Part shown: positions 42,818-51,786 of the stretch, piece by piece
Numbering within the stretch: position 1 is the stretch's first letter
Layout of the letters: the number at the start of each line of letters is the position of its first letter
Source: an uncultured Lachnospiraceae bacterium
Lineage (GTDB): Bacteria > Bacillota > Clostridia > Lachnospirales > Lachnospiraceae
NCBI GenBank assembly: GCA_910584915.1
Contig: CAJUDM010000009.1
Location: 1 to 64,000 of the forward strand
Direction: 5' to 3'
DNA: 64,000 bases
The notes under the pieces: generated by a model
Told to the model about the DNA's origin: nothing
Database searches by the model: none
The model's input: only the letters and a program-made list of their open reading frames with translations
Translations under genes and position numbers: made by a program

Positions 42818-43609
42818 ATGATGAAAATAATCAACAAAAAAAGTAAATATACATTGATTTCGATCGCCTCGGTAGTTTTTGTGATCGCAGTCTGGTATGT
42901 CTGTATCAATGTTCTGCACTTGAAAGCGGAGACTGTTTTCCCCGGACCGTTGACGGTGGTAAAGACCTTTGTCCAGAAACTGTATACAAAGGCGCCTGAC
43001 GGGGCGACGCTGCCGGTACATCTTTTCTCAAGCCTGAAGGTGGCGCTTCTCGGGTATTTTCTGGGTGTCGTGTTCGGCGTTCCGGTAGGGATCATGATGG
43101 CATGGTCAAAATGGGTGGACCGTTTTGTCAGGCCGCTCTTCGACCTGATCCGTCCCGTGCCGGGGCTGGCATGGATCCCGATGTTTATTCTGCTGTTTGG
43201 TATCGGAATTATATCCAAGGCGGCTGTGATCTTTTTGAGCACGGCGGTTGCCTGCATCGTGAACAGTTATACGGGTATCCGGCAGACGAAGGAGGAACAT
43301 TTGTGGGTGGGAGATGTATTCGGTGCAACAAATGTGCAGAAGCTGTTCAGGATCGCGATTCCGACGGCGCTCCCGATGATCTTCACAGGTTTGAGGGTGG
43401 CAATGGGGGCGGCATGGATGGCTCTCGTGGCGGCCGAACTGTTGGCGGCATCTGAAGGGCTTGGCTATATGATCCAACAGGGGCGTTATTCTTCAAAACC
43501 GGCATTGGTATTTGTGGGAATGCTGATGATCGGTATCGTAGGGCTTGTGCTTGATACGGCTCTGCACTGGCTGGAGAAGAAAGTTGCGAAAGGAATGAAT
43601 GCGGAATGA
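42818..43609 (+). CDS. NitT/TauT-type ABC permease 1
   Basis: The 263-residue protein has six membrane helices and the permease loop AATNVQKLFRIAIPTALPMIFTGL near residue 170, typical of SsuC/TauC. VRPLFDLIRPVPGLAWIPMFILLFG is another family mark. ATG 42818 has GGAGA (42808-42812) at fitting distance. The last bases overlap the next permease by ATGA coupling. The two permeases probably form a heterodimer. Confidence 0.87.
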   Translation: MMKIINKKSKYTLISIASVVFVIAVWYVCINVLHLKAETVFPGPLTVVKTFVQKLYTKAPDGATLPVHLFSSLKVALLGYFLGVVFGVPVGIMMAWSKWVDRFVRPLFDLIRPVPGLAWIPMFILLFGIGIISKAAVIFLSTAVACIVNSYTGIRQTKEEHLWVGDVFGATNVQKLFRIAIPTALPMIFTGLRVAMGAAWMALVAAELLAASEGLGYMIQQGRYSSKPALVFVGMLMIGIVGLVLDTALHWLEKKVAKGMNAE

Positions 43610-44391
43610 ATGAGAAAGTGAAAGAACGGCTGCTGTCGGTTTTGTGCGCGGTGATCTCTATAGGACTGTTCCTCGGCTTCTGGTGGTGGGGAACGCAGAG
43701 GACTCAGCTTGGAAAACTTCTTCCGGATCCGGGAACTGTCTTTACAGCTATGTGCGGCTATATTACGGGGACAGTCGGAAAGTGCAGCCTGCTGATGCAT
43801 ATGTTGAGCAGTCTGCGGAGAGTGCTGATCGGATTTGTCATTGGCTCGCTTGCGGGTGTTTCCCTCGGGCTTTTGATGGGGCGCTATGCGCTGGCGAGAG
43901 CGGTCTTTAATCCGTTGTACCGGGTGATCCGCCCGATTCCGCCTATTGCATGGATCCCGATCTCTATCATCTGGCTGGGGCTGGGTGAACAGGCCAAGAT
44001 ATTTCTGATCATACTGGCGGCATTTGCCAATACAACATTAAACGCCATGACGGGCGCCCGCGATGTTGATCCGGAATTGATCAATGCGGCTCGCATGCTG
44101 GGAGCGAAGGAGGGGCAGATATTCAGGACGATAGTGATCCCGGCGGCGGTTCCGGCGATCTTTGCCGGGCTTCAGGTCGGTATTTCGTCGAGCTGGGCAA
44201 GCGTGGTGGCGGCTGAGATGATCAAGGCTGAGAACGGGCTTGGCTGGATCATCCAGGCGGGGATGGATAACAATAATATGTCTCAGATTTTGGCGGGGAT
44301 CATTATGATCGGTGTGGGCGGTTTTGCCCTGACCTGTATTATGAGAACGATTGAAGGAGTTATGTGTCGATGGAACAAGAGCGGAAGATAA
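43606..44391 (+). CDS. NitT/TauT-type ABC permease 2
   Basis: The 261-residue protein is a second SsuC/TauC-like permease with VIRPIPPIAWIPISIIWLGLG, then AARMLGAKEGQIFRTIVIPAAVPAIFAGL near residue 175. It overlaps the first permease by four bases and the next ATPase by 28, a tightly coupled operon. It shares the ATPase-contact loop but little else with permease 1. Confidence 0.87.
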   Translation: MNEKVKERLLSVLCAVISIGLFLGFWWWGTQRTQLGKLLPDPGTVFTAMCGYITGTVGKCSLLMHMLSSLRRVLIGFVIGSLAGVSLGLLMGRYALARAVFNPLYRVIRPIPPIAWIPISIIWLGLGEQAKIFLIILAAFANTTLNAMTGARDVDPELINAARMLGAKEGQIFRTIVIPAAVPAIFAGLQVGISSSWASVVAAEMIKAENGLGWIIQAGMDNNNMSQILAGIIMIGVGGFALTCIMRTIEGVMCRWNKSGR

Positions 44392-45149
44392 ATACAATGA
44401 TTGAATGCATCCATGCCGGAAAGATTTTTCATACGCCGGACGGGGAGCATGAGGTGGTAAAAGATTTAAATTTTTCGACAAGGGAAAATGAATTTCTTGT
44501 TCTGTTTGGTCCGGGGCAGTGCGGGAAGACGACGATCATCAATATGATAGCCGGTTTTGAGGATGCGACAACAGGGCAGATACTGGCGGCGGGCAAAAAG
44601 GTGGAAAAACCGGATGTATCGCGGGGGGTTGTGTTTCAGTCGATCGCACTTTTTCCCTGGATGACGGCGATGCAGAATGTGGAATACGGACTGAAGATCA
44701 AAGGTGTAGGCAGGGAGGAGAGACAAAAGCGCGCTCAGAGATATATCGACCTTGTGGGGCTGAAAGGCTTCGAGAAATCCTTTCCGGTACAGTTGTCCGG
44801 TGGGATGAAGCAGCGTGTGGGTATCGCGAGGGCATACTGCAACGAACCTGAGGTGATGCTGATGGACGAGCCTTTCGGGGCGCTGGATGCACAGACGCGC
44901 TATATGATGCAGGAGGAACTGCAGAGGATCTGGAGTACGGAAAAACGGACGGTTATTTTTGTGACAAACAATATTGAGGAAGCAATCTATCTTGCAGACA
45001 GGATCATTGTCCTGACTAATTGCCCTGCTACAGTAAAGAAGGAGTATGAGATCGACCTGCCGAGGCCAAGGAACCTGGTCTCCGAAAAGTTTTTGGCGCT
45101 CCGCAAGGAAATAACGGGGATACTGGACAGTTCACAGTTGGAGGGTTGA
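44364..45149 (+). CDS. NitT/TauT-type ABC ATPase 1
   Basis: The 261-residue protein has Walker A GPGQCGKTT (unusual Gln-Cys in place of SG/CG), signature LSGGMKQRVGIARA and Walker B VMLMDEPFGALDAQT. The switch His position in the H-loop reads VIFVTNNIEEA, with Asn where His (TH) is usual. The start is GTG 44364 or ATG 44370; GGAG (44356-44359) serves either. The canonical signature sits here, while the partner ATPase has an altered one. Confidence 0.85.
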   Translation: MSMEQERKINTMIECIHAGKIFHTPDGEHEVVKDLNFSTRENEFLVLFGPGQCGKTTIINMIAGFEDATTGQILAAGKKVEKPDVSRGVVFQSIALFPWMTAMQNVEYGLKIKGVGREERQKRAQRYIDLVGLKGFEKSFPVQLSGGMKQRVGIARAYCNEPEVMLMDEPFGALDAQTRYMMQEELQRIWSTEKRTVIFVTNNIEEAIYLADRIIVLTNCPATVKKEYEIDLPRPRNLVSEKFLALRKEITGILDSSQLEG

Positions 45150-45150
45150 A

Positions 45151-45894
45151 ATGGGGGATAAGGAAAAGGTTAGTGTAAATCATTTGACAAAAAAATTCGG
45201 GGATCTGTTGGTGCTTGATGACGTTTCGTTTGAGGTGATGGACGGCGACCTGCTGTGCGTAGTCGGTCCCACCGGCTGCGGAAAGACGACATTTCTCAAC
45301 AGCCTTGTGAATATTTATCGTATTACATCCGGCGAGATCCTGCTGGATGGAAGGCAGGTGGATACAAGGAAGCAGAATATCGCTTATATTTTCCAGGGAG
45401 ATTCAACGATGCCGTGGCTGACGGTGGAAGAAAATGTGCAGTTTGGCCTGAATCTGAAAAAGGTGCCCTCAGGAGAGAAAAAGGAGAGGGTTGAAAAGTA
45501 TCTGGATATCGTAGGCCTGACAAAATACAGAAAGTTTTATCCGAAGCAGCTTTCGGCGAGTATGCTTCAGAGAGTGAGCATTGCCAGAGCTTTTGCGACG
45601 GAACCGGAACTTCTGCTGATGGATGAGCCCTATGGGCAGCTGGACATAGAACTGCGGTTTAAGCTGGAGGATGAACTGGTCAGGCTCTGGGAGATGACAA
45701 AGACAACGGTTATTTTTATTACGCACAATATAGAGGAGGCAGTATATCTGGGCAATAAGATCATGGTGCTGACCAACAAGCCTACAACGGTGAAAAAGAC
45801 GATCATAAATGACCTTCCCCGTCCGCGGGATATTGCTTCTCCGAAATTTGTCGAACTTCGCAATCAGGTTACGGATTTGATAAGGTGGTGGTAG
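45151..45894 (+). CDS. NitT/TauT-type ABC ATPase 2
   Basis: The 247-residue protein has Walker A GPTGCGKTT, a degenerate signature LSASMLQRVSIARA, Walker B LLLMDEPYGQLD and a normal H-loop VIFITHNIEEA. Compared with ATPase 1 the defects are complementary: that one has a good signature but Asn in the H-loop. This points to a heterodimer with one catalytic site. GGAGGG (45140-45145) precedes ATG 45151. Confidence 0.85.
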   Translation: MGDKEKVSVNHLTKKFGDLLVLDDVSFEVMDGDLLCVVGPTGCGKTTFLNSLVNIYRITSGEILLDGRQVDTRKQNIAYIFQGDSTMPWLTVEENVQFGLNLKKVPSGEKKERVEKYLDIVGLTKYRKFYPKQLSASMLQRVSIARAFATEPELLLMDEPYGQLDIELRFKLEDELVRLWEMTKTTVIFITHNIEEAVYLGNKIMVLTNKPTTVKKTIINDLPRPRDIASPKFVELRNQVTDLIRWW

Positions 45895-45896
45895 AG

Positions 45897-47378
45897 ATGG
45901 GCAGAAAGAAATATAATGTGGTATGGTTTTGTACGGATCAGCAGAGGTGGGATACGATACACAGTCTGGGAAATTCTTATATAAGAACGCCGAATATAGA
46001 CCGTCTGGTGCGGGAGGGGGTGGCGTTTACGAGGGCGTATACCCAGTCACCGGTCTGTACGCCCAGCCGCGCGTGTTTCCTGACCGGGCGCTATCCCAGG
46101 AGCACGAAAACAATATTTAACGGAAACGATAACTTTTCGAAGGATGAAAAACTGGTGACGAGGCTGCTCGCGGATGAGGGTTACAGCTGCGGCCTGACAG
46201 GAAAGCTTCATCTGACATCGGCAGAGGGGAAAGTGGAGAAACGGACAGATGACGGCTATACCTACTTTGAGTACAGCCATCATCCCCACAATGACTGGCC
46301 GGACGGCGGCAACAGGTACCAGACATGGCTTTCGGAAAAGGGGGTGCGCTGGGAGGATATCTACGGCGGAAAGTTTATGACTATGGCGACATGGCCGCCG
46401 GCGGCAAATCCTGCATTTTCGGGAAAACAGGTAGGTGTGCCCGCCGAATACCATCAGACGACTTTCTGCGTGGAAAAGGCGATCGAGTTTATAGAGGAAC
46501 ACCGGAAAGGGGGAGATCCCTGGCTGATCAGCATCAATCCGTTTGATCCGCATCCCCCGTTAGATCCGCCTCAGGAATACAAGGACAGGTTAAGGATAGA
46601 GGATATGCCGCTTCCGCTCTGGAAGGACGGCGAGATGGAGAATAAGCCGCCGCACCAGCAAAAGGATGTGGTGCAGGGAGGCCAGGACGGACAGGCGGAA
46701 CCGATCGGGACACTGAGCGAGGAGGAAAAGCGGGAGCATTTCAGAGATTACTATGCGGAGATCGAACTGATAGACGATCAGTTCGGCAGGCTTTTGGATT
46801 ATCTGGATGAATCCGGTGAGCGGGACCACACGATCGTTATTTTTATGAGCGACCACGGCGAGATGAACGGGGACCACGGACTTTACTGGAAAGGCGCCTA
46901 TTTTTACGAGGCGCTGGTCCATATTCCGCTGATCATATCCTGCCCTTCGATCTTTAAGCAGGGGCTTAAATGTGACGGGCTGGTGGAACTGGTTGACATC
47001 GCTCCTACACTGATGGAGGCGGCGGGCCTGGAGGTACCCTACTTTATGCAGGGAAAAAGTTTTTACAGGATCCTTACCGGTGAGGCAGATCCGCACCACT
47101 TTAAGGATGCGGTGTATTCTGAATTTTACCATTCCCTGAAAGGAACCCATGAGGAGATCAATGCGACCATGTATTTTGATGGAAGATATAAGCTGGTCTG
47201 CTACCATGGGGAAGCGTACGGCGAACTGTATGATCTTGAGACGGATCCCGAAGAATTTGAGAATTTATGGGACAATAAAGAATTTTGCGGGCTGAAAGCG
47301 GAACTGATACAGAAGAGCTACAGCAATACGGTCCTGTGTAATATGGATGATTCTATGCACAGACTGTACAGTTTCTGA
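45897..47378 (+). CDS. Cytoplasmic Cys-type sulfatase
   Basis: The 493-residue protein has the sulfatase signature SPVCTPSRACFLTGRYP (C-x-P-S-R, with Cys at about residue 54 to be converted to formylglycine). It also has a metal site in FCTDQQRWDT and SDHGEMNGDHGLYWKG near residue 320. There is no signal peptide, so it acts inside the cell on an imported substrate. Cys at the active site needs the anaerobic maturase, which is encoded at 50683. A phosphonate monoester hydrolase or choline-sulfatase-like reaction is an alternative. It is the last gene of the operon, starting two bases after the ATPase 2 stop. Confidence 0.9.
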   Translation: MGRKKYNVVWFCTDQQRWDTIHSLGNSYIRTPNIDRLVREGVAFTRAYTQSPVCTPSRACFLTGRYPRSTKTIFNGNDNFSKDEKLVTRLLADEGYSCGLTGKLHLTSAEGKVEKRTDDGYTYFEYSHHPHNDWPDGGNRYQTWLSEKGVRWEDIYGGKFMTMATWPPAANPAFSGKQVGVPAEYHQTTFCVEKAIEFIEEHRKGGDPWLISINPFDPHPPLDPPQEYKDRLRIEDMPLPLWKDGEMENKPPHQQKDVVQGGQDGQAEPIGTLSEEEKREHFRDYYAEIELIDDQFGRLLDYLDESGERDHTIVIFMSDHGEMNGDHGLYWKGAYFYEALVHIPLIISCPSIFKQGLKCDGLVELVDIAPTLMEAAGLEVPYFMQGKSFYRILTGEADPHHFKDAVYSEFYHSLKGTHEEINATMYFDGRYKLVCYHGEAYGELYDLETDPEEFENLWDNKEFCGLKAELIQKSYSNTVLCNMDDSMHRLYSF

Positions 47379-47410
47379 GTGAAGGGGTTAAAACGGCTGT
47401 ATGTCGAGTG

Positions 47411-48520
47411 CTAAACAGAATCGATGAACTGTCGGATCTGATGCAGGGCGGCGCCACGCGCGATGCAGGAATTTTTATACAGATGGATCGGAGGACGGCC
47501 CTGATTAAAGGCGGAGTCTTTTTTGACCAATAAAGTCAATGTATCCAGATCATCCTGTTCCAGATAGGGAGCCAGGTGGCCTCCCAATATAACATCACAA
47601 TTTAAAGCCATCTGGAGATTATCGATGGCGATGGACAGATAAAGGAGAAACTGATTCCACCGGATCTGGTGGAGGGGTTCTCCTTTATGTAAGTTTGAGA
47701 AAAAAAGTTCGAGAGTAGGATCCATCCCGTCCAACAATTTCCTGACGGAACAATAGGCTTCCAGACAGCCCTTTTTCCCGCAGTAACAGGCGGCGCCGTC
47801 GGGGATCAGCGTCATGTGTTCAAACAGGCCGCTGGGGTAGAATGCGCCCTGATGTATCTGGCGGTTTATGATCAGTGCACCGCCGATGTTGCGGCTCAGA
47901 GACAGAAACAGAGCGTCTTTAATGTCGGTAAAATTCCAGAGGGCGTCAGTGGCCGCGGCTTCGGAGTCATGGATCAGCATCAGCGGGTGATCCAGGTATT
48001 TGCGGAAACGATCGACGGTCAGATCGCTGTTTTTCAGGATCGCACCGTAGGTGATGGCGGTTTTGTCGCATGAGACCAGTCCCTGAAGCGCGATGCCGAT
48101 GCCAAGGATCCTGCTTTCAGGGATCTCATGGTCTGTGATAAAGGATTGAACGATATCTCCGAAGCGGCAGAAAAAAGATTCTTCGTTCAGGAACGGGATG
48201 GGATAGGTTTTTTCGAACAGTATTGCGCCGTAGAGGTCAGTGGCGGTTACCTGAAAATGTTCCTTGATCAGCTCGATGCCGATGGCGATGCGCGCATCGC
48301 CAACGCAGGAAAATATACCCGGCTTGCGTCCGCCGGTTGATTCAAAAAAGCCGTTTTTGCTGACAAGGCCCTCCCCTTCAAGCTCCGTGAGCAGCTGAGA
48401 GATAGTGGGAAAACTCAGATGAAGCTCCGAGGCAATAGAGGTTTTGGCAATCGTGCGGTGCTCATGGATCAGCCGGTATACTTGTCTGCGGTTATGTTTT
48501 TTTAGTTCGGAAGTTGTCAA
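47411..48520 (-). CDS. ROK-family transcriptional regulator 1
   Basis: The 369-residue protein has an N-terminal winged helix (LTTSELKKHNRRQVYRLI, then SELHLSFPTISQLLTEL) and a ROK domain with the zinc motif CYCGKKGCLEAYC. In the sugar-kinase core the usual END is HDSEAAA and the usual GHM is FEHM, so kinase activity is unlikely. The start is TTG 48520 with AGGAGG nine bases upstream; an ATG at 48583 would add 21 unlikely residues. It converges on the sulfatase gene and diverges from ROK 2. Confidence 0.85.
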   Translation of the reverse strand: MTTSELKKHNRRQVYRLIHEHRTIAKTSIASELHLSFPTISQLLTELEGEGLVSKNGFFESTGGRKPGIFSCVGDARIAIGIELIKEHFQVTATDLYGAILFEKTYPIPFLNEESFFCRFGDIVQSFITDHEIPESRILGIGIALQGLVSCDKTAITYGAILKNSDLTVDRFRKYLDHPLMLIHDSEAAATDALWNFTDIKDALFLSLSRNIGGALIINRQIHQGAFYPSGLFEHMTLIPDGAACYCGKKGCLEAYCSVRKLLDGMDPTLELFFSNLHKGEPLHQIRWNQFLLYLSIAIDNLQMALNCDVILGGHLAPYLEQDDLDTLTLLVKKDSAFNQGRPPIHLYKNSCIARGAALHQIRQFIDSV

Positions 48521-48661
48521 TTTTTTATACCTCCTGCTATGGAAACATACATTTATTGTATCAAAAACAGGAGGGAAACTCAAGGAGGTAAATGAAAGAT
48601 GATCTGTCGATGCAACAGTTGGGCCTTATGTCGGGGCTTTATCGATTCCCGAAAGTATCCG

Positions 48662-48690
48662 TTGAAAAAAAGAAATATATCATGTAACAT
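48662..48690 (+). promoter_or_regulatory. Promoter of the ROK 2 - exporter - maturase unit
   Basis: TTGAAA (48662-48667) and TAACAT (48685-48690) are spaced by 17 bases. ATCATGTAACAT (48679-48690) overlaps the -10 and matches 10 of 12 bases of ATCATGTATGAT at 39298-39309 in the operator of the sulfate-ester operon. Confidence 0.45.
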
Positions 48691-48719
48691 TATGCATAAA
48701 GAAGGGAATGTGTGCAGGG

Positions 48720-49835
48720 ATGAAAAAACAGGACAAAAGAATTGATCTGGGCAGCCGGCAGAGGATATTGAAATATATTTCAAAGGAGAAAGAAGTATCG
48801 CGGAGCGAGATCGCGAAGAGTTTATCGCTCAGTATGCCGACAGTGCTGGCGGTGACAAAGGAATTGATTTCGGAGGGTATCATAGAGGAAGTGGGGGTGT
48901 TTGAGTCTACGGGCGGAAGAAAGGCGAAAAAGCTTACGCTTGCCGGCGATCGGGGATACTCTGCCGGAATCGATATAACAGTAAACCATATCAGCATGGT
49001 GGTGGTGAACTTGAGAGGAGAGATTGTTGAGAAAGCACGCCTCAGGATGCGTTTCCAGAATTCACTGGAATATTTTGAGCAGCTGGTGAAAAGACTGGAT
49101 GATTTCCTGGAGGGTTCCTGCATCGGAGACAGAGACAAAATACTGGGGGTGGGGATTTCTTTTCCGGGGATCATAGATCGGGAGAAAGAGATGCTGATAC
49201 GCTCCCATGCGCTGGATGTGGAAGGGGTGAGTTTGAAAAATGTGAGCCAGATGTTCTGTTGGCCGGTACTGTATGAGAATGACGCAAACAGCGCGGCTCT
49301 GGCGGAATTGCGCAATACGAACAATAATGCTGTATATCTGTCCCTCAGCAATACAGTGGGAGGAGCAATATTCCTGAACGGCAATATTTATGAGGGCAAC
49401 GCGTATCACAGCGCGGAATTTGGACATATGCTGCTTAAGATAAACGGGAGAAAGTGCTACTGTGGAAGGATCGGATGTGTGGATGCTTACTGTTCCGCAA
49501 AGATATTGAGCGATGTGACAGGCGGCAGCCTGGAGATGTTTTTTCAGGGATTGGAGGAAAAGAACGAAGCTTTCATGAAGCTGTGGGACGATTATCTGGA
49601 GGATCTTGCGCTGACGGTGAATAATCTGAGGATCATTTTTGACTGTGATGTGATCCTGGGGGGATATGTAGGAGGGTTTATGGAAAAATATATGGGAGAT
49701 TTGAGAAAACGGGTCCTGAAATATTGTATGTTCGATCAGGATGTCACTTTTTTGAAAGACTGCCGGATCAAATATGAGGCTTCCGCTGTGGGCACGGCTA
49801 TGAAATTTATTGATCACTATATTGAGTCTGTGTAA
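48720..49835 (+). CDS. ROK-family transcriptional regulator 2
   Basis: The 371-residue protein has a winged helix (SRQRILKYISKEKEVSRSEI, then SLSMPTVLAVTKEL) and a ROK domain with VLYENDANSAALAEL, AEFGHML and the zinc motif CYCGRIGCVDAYC. Unlike ROK 1 the sugar-binding and catalytic motifs are intact, so it probably binds a sugar or polyol; kinase activity cannot be excluded. The start is ATG 48720 (48708 also in frame; GAAGGG at 48701-48706 fits 48720 better). It heads the unit with exporter and maturase. Confidence 0.82.
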   Translation: MKKQDKRIDLGSRQRILKYISKEKEVSRSEIAKSLSLSMPTVLAVTKELISEGIIEEVGVFESTGGRKAKKLTLAGDRGYSAGIDITVNHISMVVVNLRGEIVEKARLRMRFQNSLEYFEQLVKRLDDFLEGSCIGDRDKILGVGISFPGIIDREKEMLIRSHALDVEGVSLKNVSQMFCWPVLYENDANSAALAELRNTNNNAVYLSLSNTVGGAIFLNGNIYEGNAYHSAEFGHMLLKINGRKCYCGRIGCVDAYCSAKILSDVTGGSLEMFFQGLEEKNEAFMKLWDDYLEDLALTVNNLRIIFDCDVILGGYVGGFMEKYMGDLRKRVLKYCMFDQDVTFLKDCRIKYEASAVGTAMKFIDHYIESV

Positions 49836-49850
49836 GAGAGGAGCCGGATC

Positions 49851-50636
49851 ATGTATCTCATAGTATTTCTGGTATGTTTTTTATCCTCGATAGCCGGTGC
49901 AATCTGCGGCATTGGCGGAGGTGTGATCATCAAGCCGGCTCTGGATGCGCTTGATGTGATGAGCGTATCGGCGGTCAGTTTTCTCTCCGGCTGTACGGTG
50001 CTCTCCATGACGACATATTCCGTTTTAAAGAGTAAGGCGGGAGGGGACTCCCGCATTGAACAGAAAACAGGATTTCCGCTGGCGGTTGGCGCGGCGTTCG
50101 GGGGAGTGGCAGGCAAATGGATGTTTTCGTTCATCTCTGCCCTGAGCCCTGACAGGGACAGGGTGGGGGCGGTGCAGGCGGCATGCCTGTTTATGATAAC
50201 GCTCGGCTCGCTGCTCTATACGCTGTATAAAGACAGGATCAGGACATATCATGTGACAGCGCCGGCCCTCTGCGCGGCGATCGGGCTTTTTCTCGGCATT
50301 TTGTCCTCCTTTTTGGGAATCGGGGGCGGGTCGGTGAATCTCGTCGTGCTGTTTTTCTTTTTTTCCATGTCAACAAAGACCGCGGCGGAGAATTCTCTGT
50401 ATATCATTTTCTTTTCGCAGATAGCGAGCCTGGTATCCTCCCTGATATCCGGGAGCATTCCGGAATTCAGGATGGCAATGCTGCTCCTGATGGCGGCGGG
50501 CGGCATCGGCGGAGGGATAGCCGGAAGGATGATCAATAAAAAACTGACGGACAGGCTGGTGAACCGGCTGTTTATCTGTCTGATGGCTGTGATCCTTTTC
50601 ATAAATGTTTACAATATTTACAGGTTTACAAAGTGA
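49851..50636 (+). CDS. TauE/SafE (TSUP) family sulfite/sulfonate exporter
   Basis: The 261-residue protein has eight hydrophobic segments with the TSUP repeats: AGAICGIGGGVIIKPALDAL in helix 1 and LGILSSFLGIGGGSVNLVVLFFFF in the second half. The family moves sulfite, sulfonates or related anions. Between a ROK regulator and the sulfatase maturase it likely exports the sulfur anion released by the sulfatase. GAGGAG lies upstream of ATG 49851. Confidence 0.85.
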   Translation: MYLIVFLVCFLSSIAGAICGIGGGVIIKPALDALDVMSVSAVSFLSGCTVLSMTTYSVLKSKAGGDSRIEQKTGFPLAVGAAFGGVAGKWMFSFISALSPDRDRVGAVQAACLFMITLGSLLYTLYKDRIRTYHVTAPALCAAIGLFLGILSSFLGIGGGSVNLVVLFFFFSMSTKTAAENSLYIIFFSQIASLVSSLISGSIPEFRMAMLLLMAAGGIGGGIAGRMINKKLTDRLVNRLFICLMAVILFINVYNIYRFTK

Positions 50637-50682
50637 CCGGGCGCCATGCGGGACTCGAGGAGAGAGAAAGGGGAGATGGGAA

Positions 50683-51786
50683 ATGCCGCCTGTCAGTGTC
50701 TTGATGAAGCCCGCTTCGGGCATGTGCAATATGAGATGTGAATACTGCTTTTACTGCGATGAGATGCAGAAGCGTTCCACAGAGTCCTTCGGATTGATGA
50801 GTGAGGAGACGTTAAAAAATGTGGTGCGGAAAACATTGCTTCGGGCGGAAGGGGCGATCAGTTATGCCTATCAGGGTGGAGAACCTACTCTGCGGGGAAT
50901 CGACTTTTTCCGGAAAGCTGTGGCCTATCAGAAGCAGTACAACAGGCATGGGATCCGGGTGAACAATGCGCTGCAGACCAATGGATATCTGATCGATGAG
51001 GAGTGGTGCCTGTTTTTGAAGGAGCATGATTTTCTGGTCGGGCTCTCGGTGGACGGCAACGCCGAATGTCATGATGCCCTGCGCCGGACAAAAGACGGGG
51101 AAGGTACTTTTGAGAGGGTGTGCAGGTCTGCGGAGCTCCTGGAAAAGTATGGCGTGGAATATAATATCCTGACGGTTGTCACACCGAAGATCGCGCGGAA
51201 TATTGAGGATATCTATCGGGAATATCGGAGCAAAGGCTGGGATTATCAGCAGTATATCGCCTGTCTCGATCCACTGGGTGAGCCGCGCGGAGTAAAAAAG
51301 TATTCTCTGAAGCCGGAGGAATACGGTGCGTTTTTGTGCAGGCTGTTTGCGCTGTGGTATGAAGACTACAGGAAGGACAGGCAGCCATATATCAGACAGT
51401 TTGATAATTATATCGGACTGCTGAGGGGGTATCCCGCGGAGGCGTGTGACCAGCGCGGGATTTGCGGGATCCAGAACGTGGTGGAGGCGGACGGCAGCGT
51501 GTATCCCTGCGATTTTTATATGCTGGATGAATACCTCCTTGGCAACTTTAATACGGACAGGCTGGAGCACATCGATCGGAGGCGGGAGGAGATCGGATTT
51601 GTCGAGCGCTCCCGCCGGCTGGGATCCGCCTGTCGGGAATGCAGGTATTACAGACTGTGCAGGGGCGGCTGCCAGAGACATCGGGAGTACAATGCGGGTA
51701 CGGGGATGTACGATAATTATTTCTGCAGGGCGTACAGGATTTTTTTTGATGAGTGGTACGGGAGGATCGAAGCGGAGTTTGCCTGA
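50683..51786 (+). CDS. Anaerobic sulfatase-maturating radical SAM enzyme
   Basis: The 367-residue protein has the radical SAM motif CNMRCEYCFYC (CxxxCxxC, residues 15-22) and a SPASM region with seven to eight cysteines: CDQRGICG, VYPCDFY, ACRECRYYRLCRGGC and a final YFC. These match anSME, which oxidises the sulfatase active-site Cys to formylglycine without oxygen. ATG 50683 has GGGGAG (50670-50675). The target is almost surely the sulfatase at 45897, encoded in the same locus. Confidence 0.92.
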   Translation: MPPVSVLMKPASGMCNMRCEYCFYCDEMQKRSTESFGLMSEETLKNVVRKTLLRAEGAISYAYQGGEPTLRGIDFFRKAVAYQKQYNRHGIRVNNALQTNGYLIDEEWCLFLKEHDFLVGLSVDGNAECHDALRRTKDGEGTFERVCRSAELLEKYGVEYNILTVVTPKIARNIEDIYREYRSKGWDYQQYIACLDPLGEPRGVKKYSLKPEEYGAFLCRLFALWYEDYRKDRQPYIRQFDNYIGLLRGYPAEACDQRGICGIQNVVEADGSVYPCDFYMLDEYLLGNFNTDRLEHIDRRREEIGFVERSRRLGSACRECRYYRLCRGGCQRHREYNAGTGMYDNYFCRAYRIFFDEWYGRIEAEFA

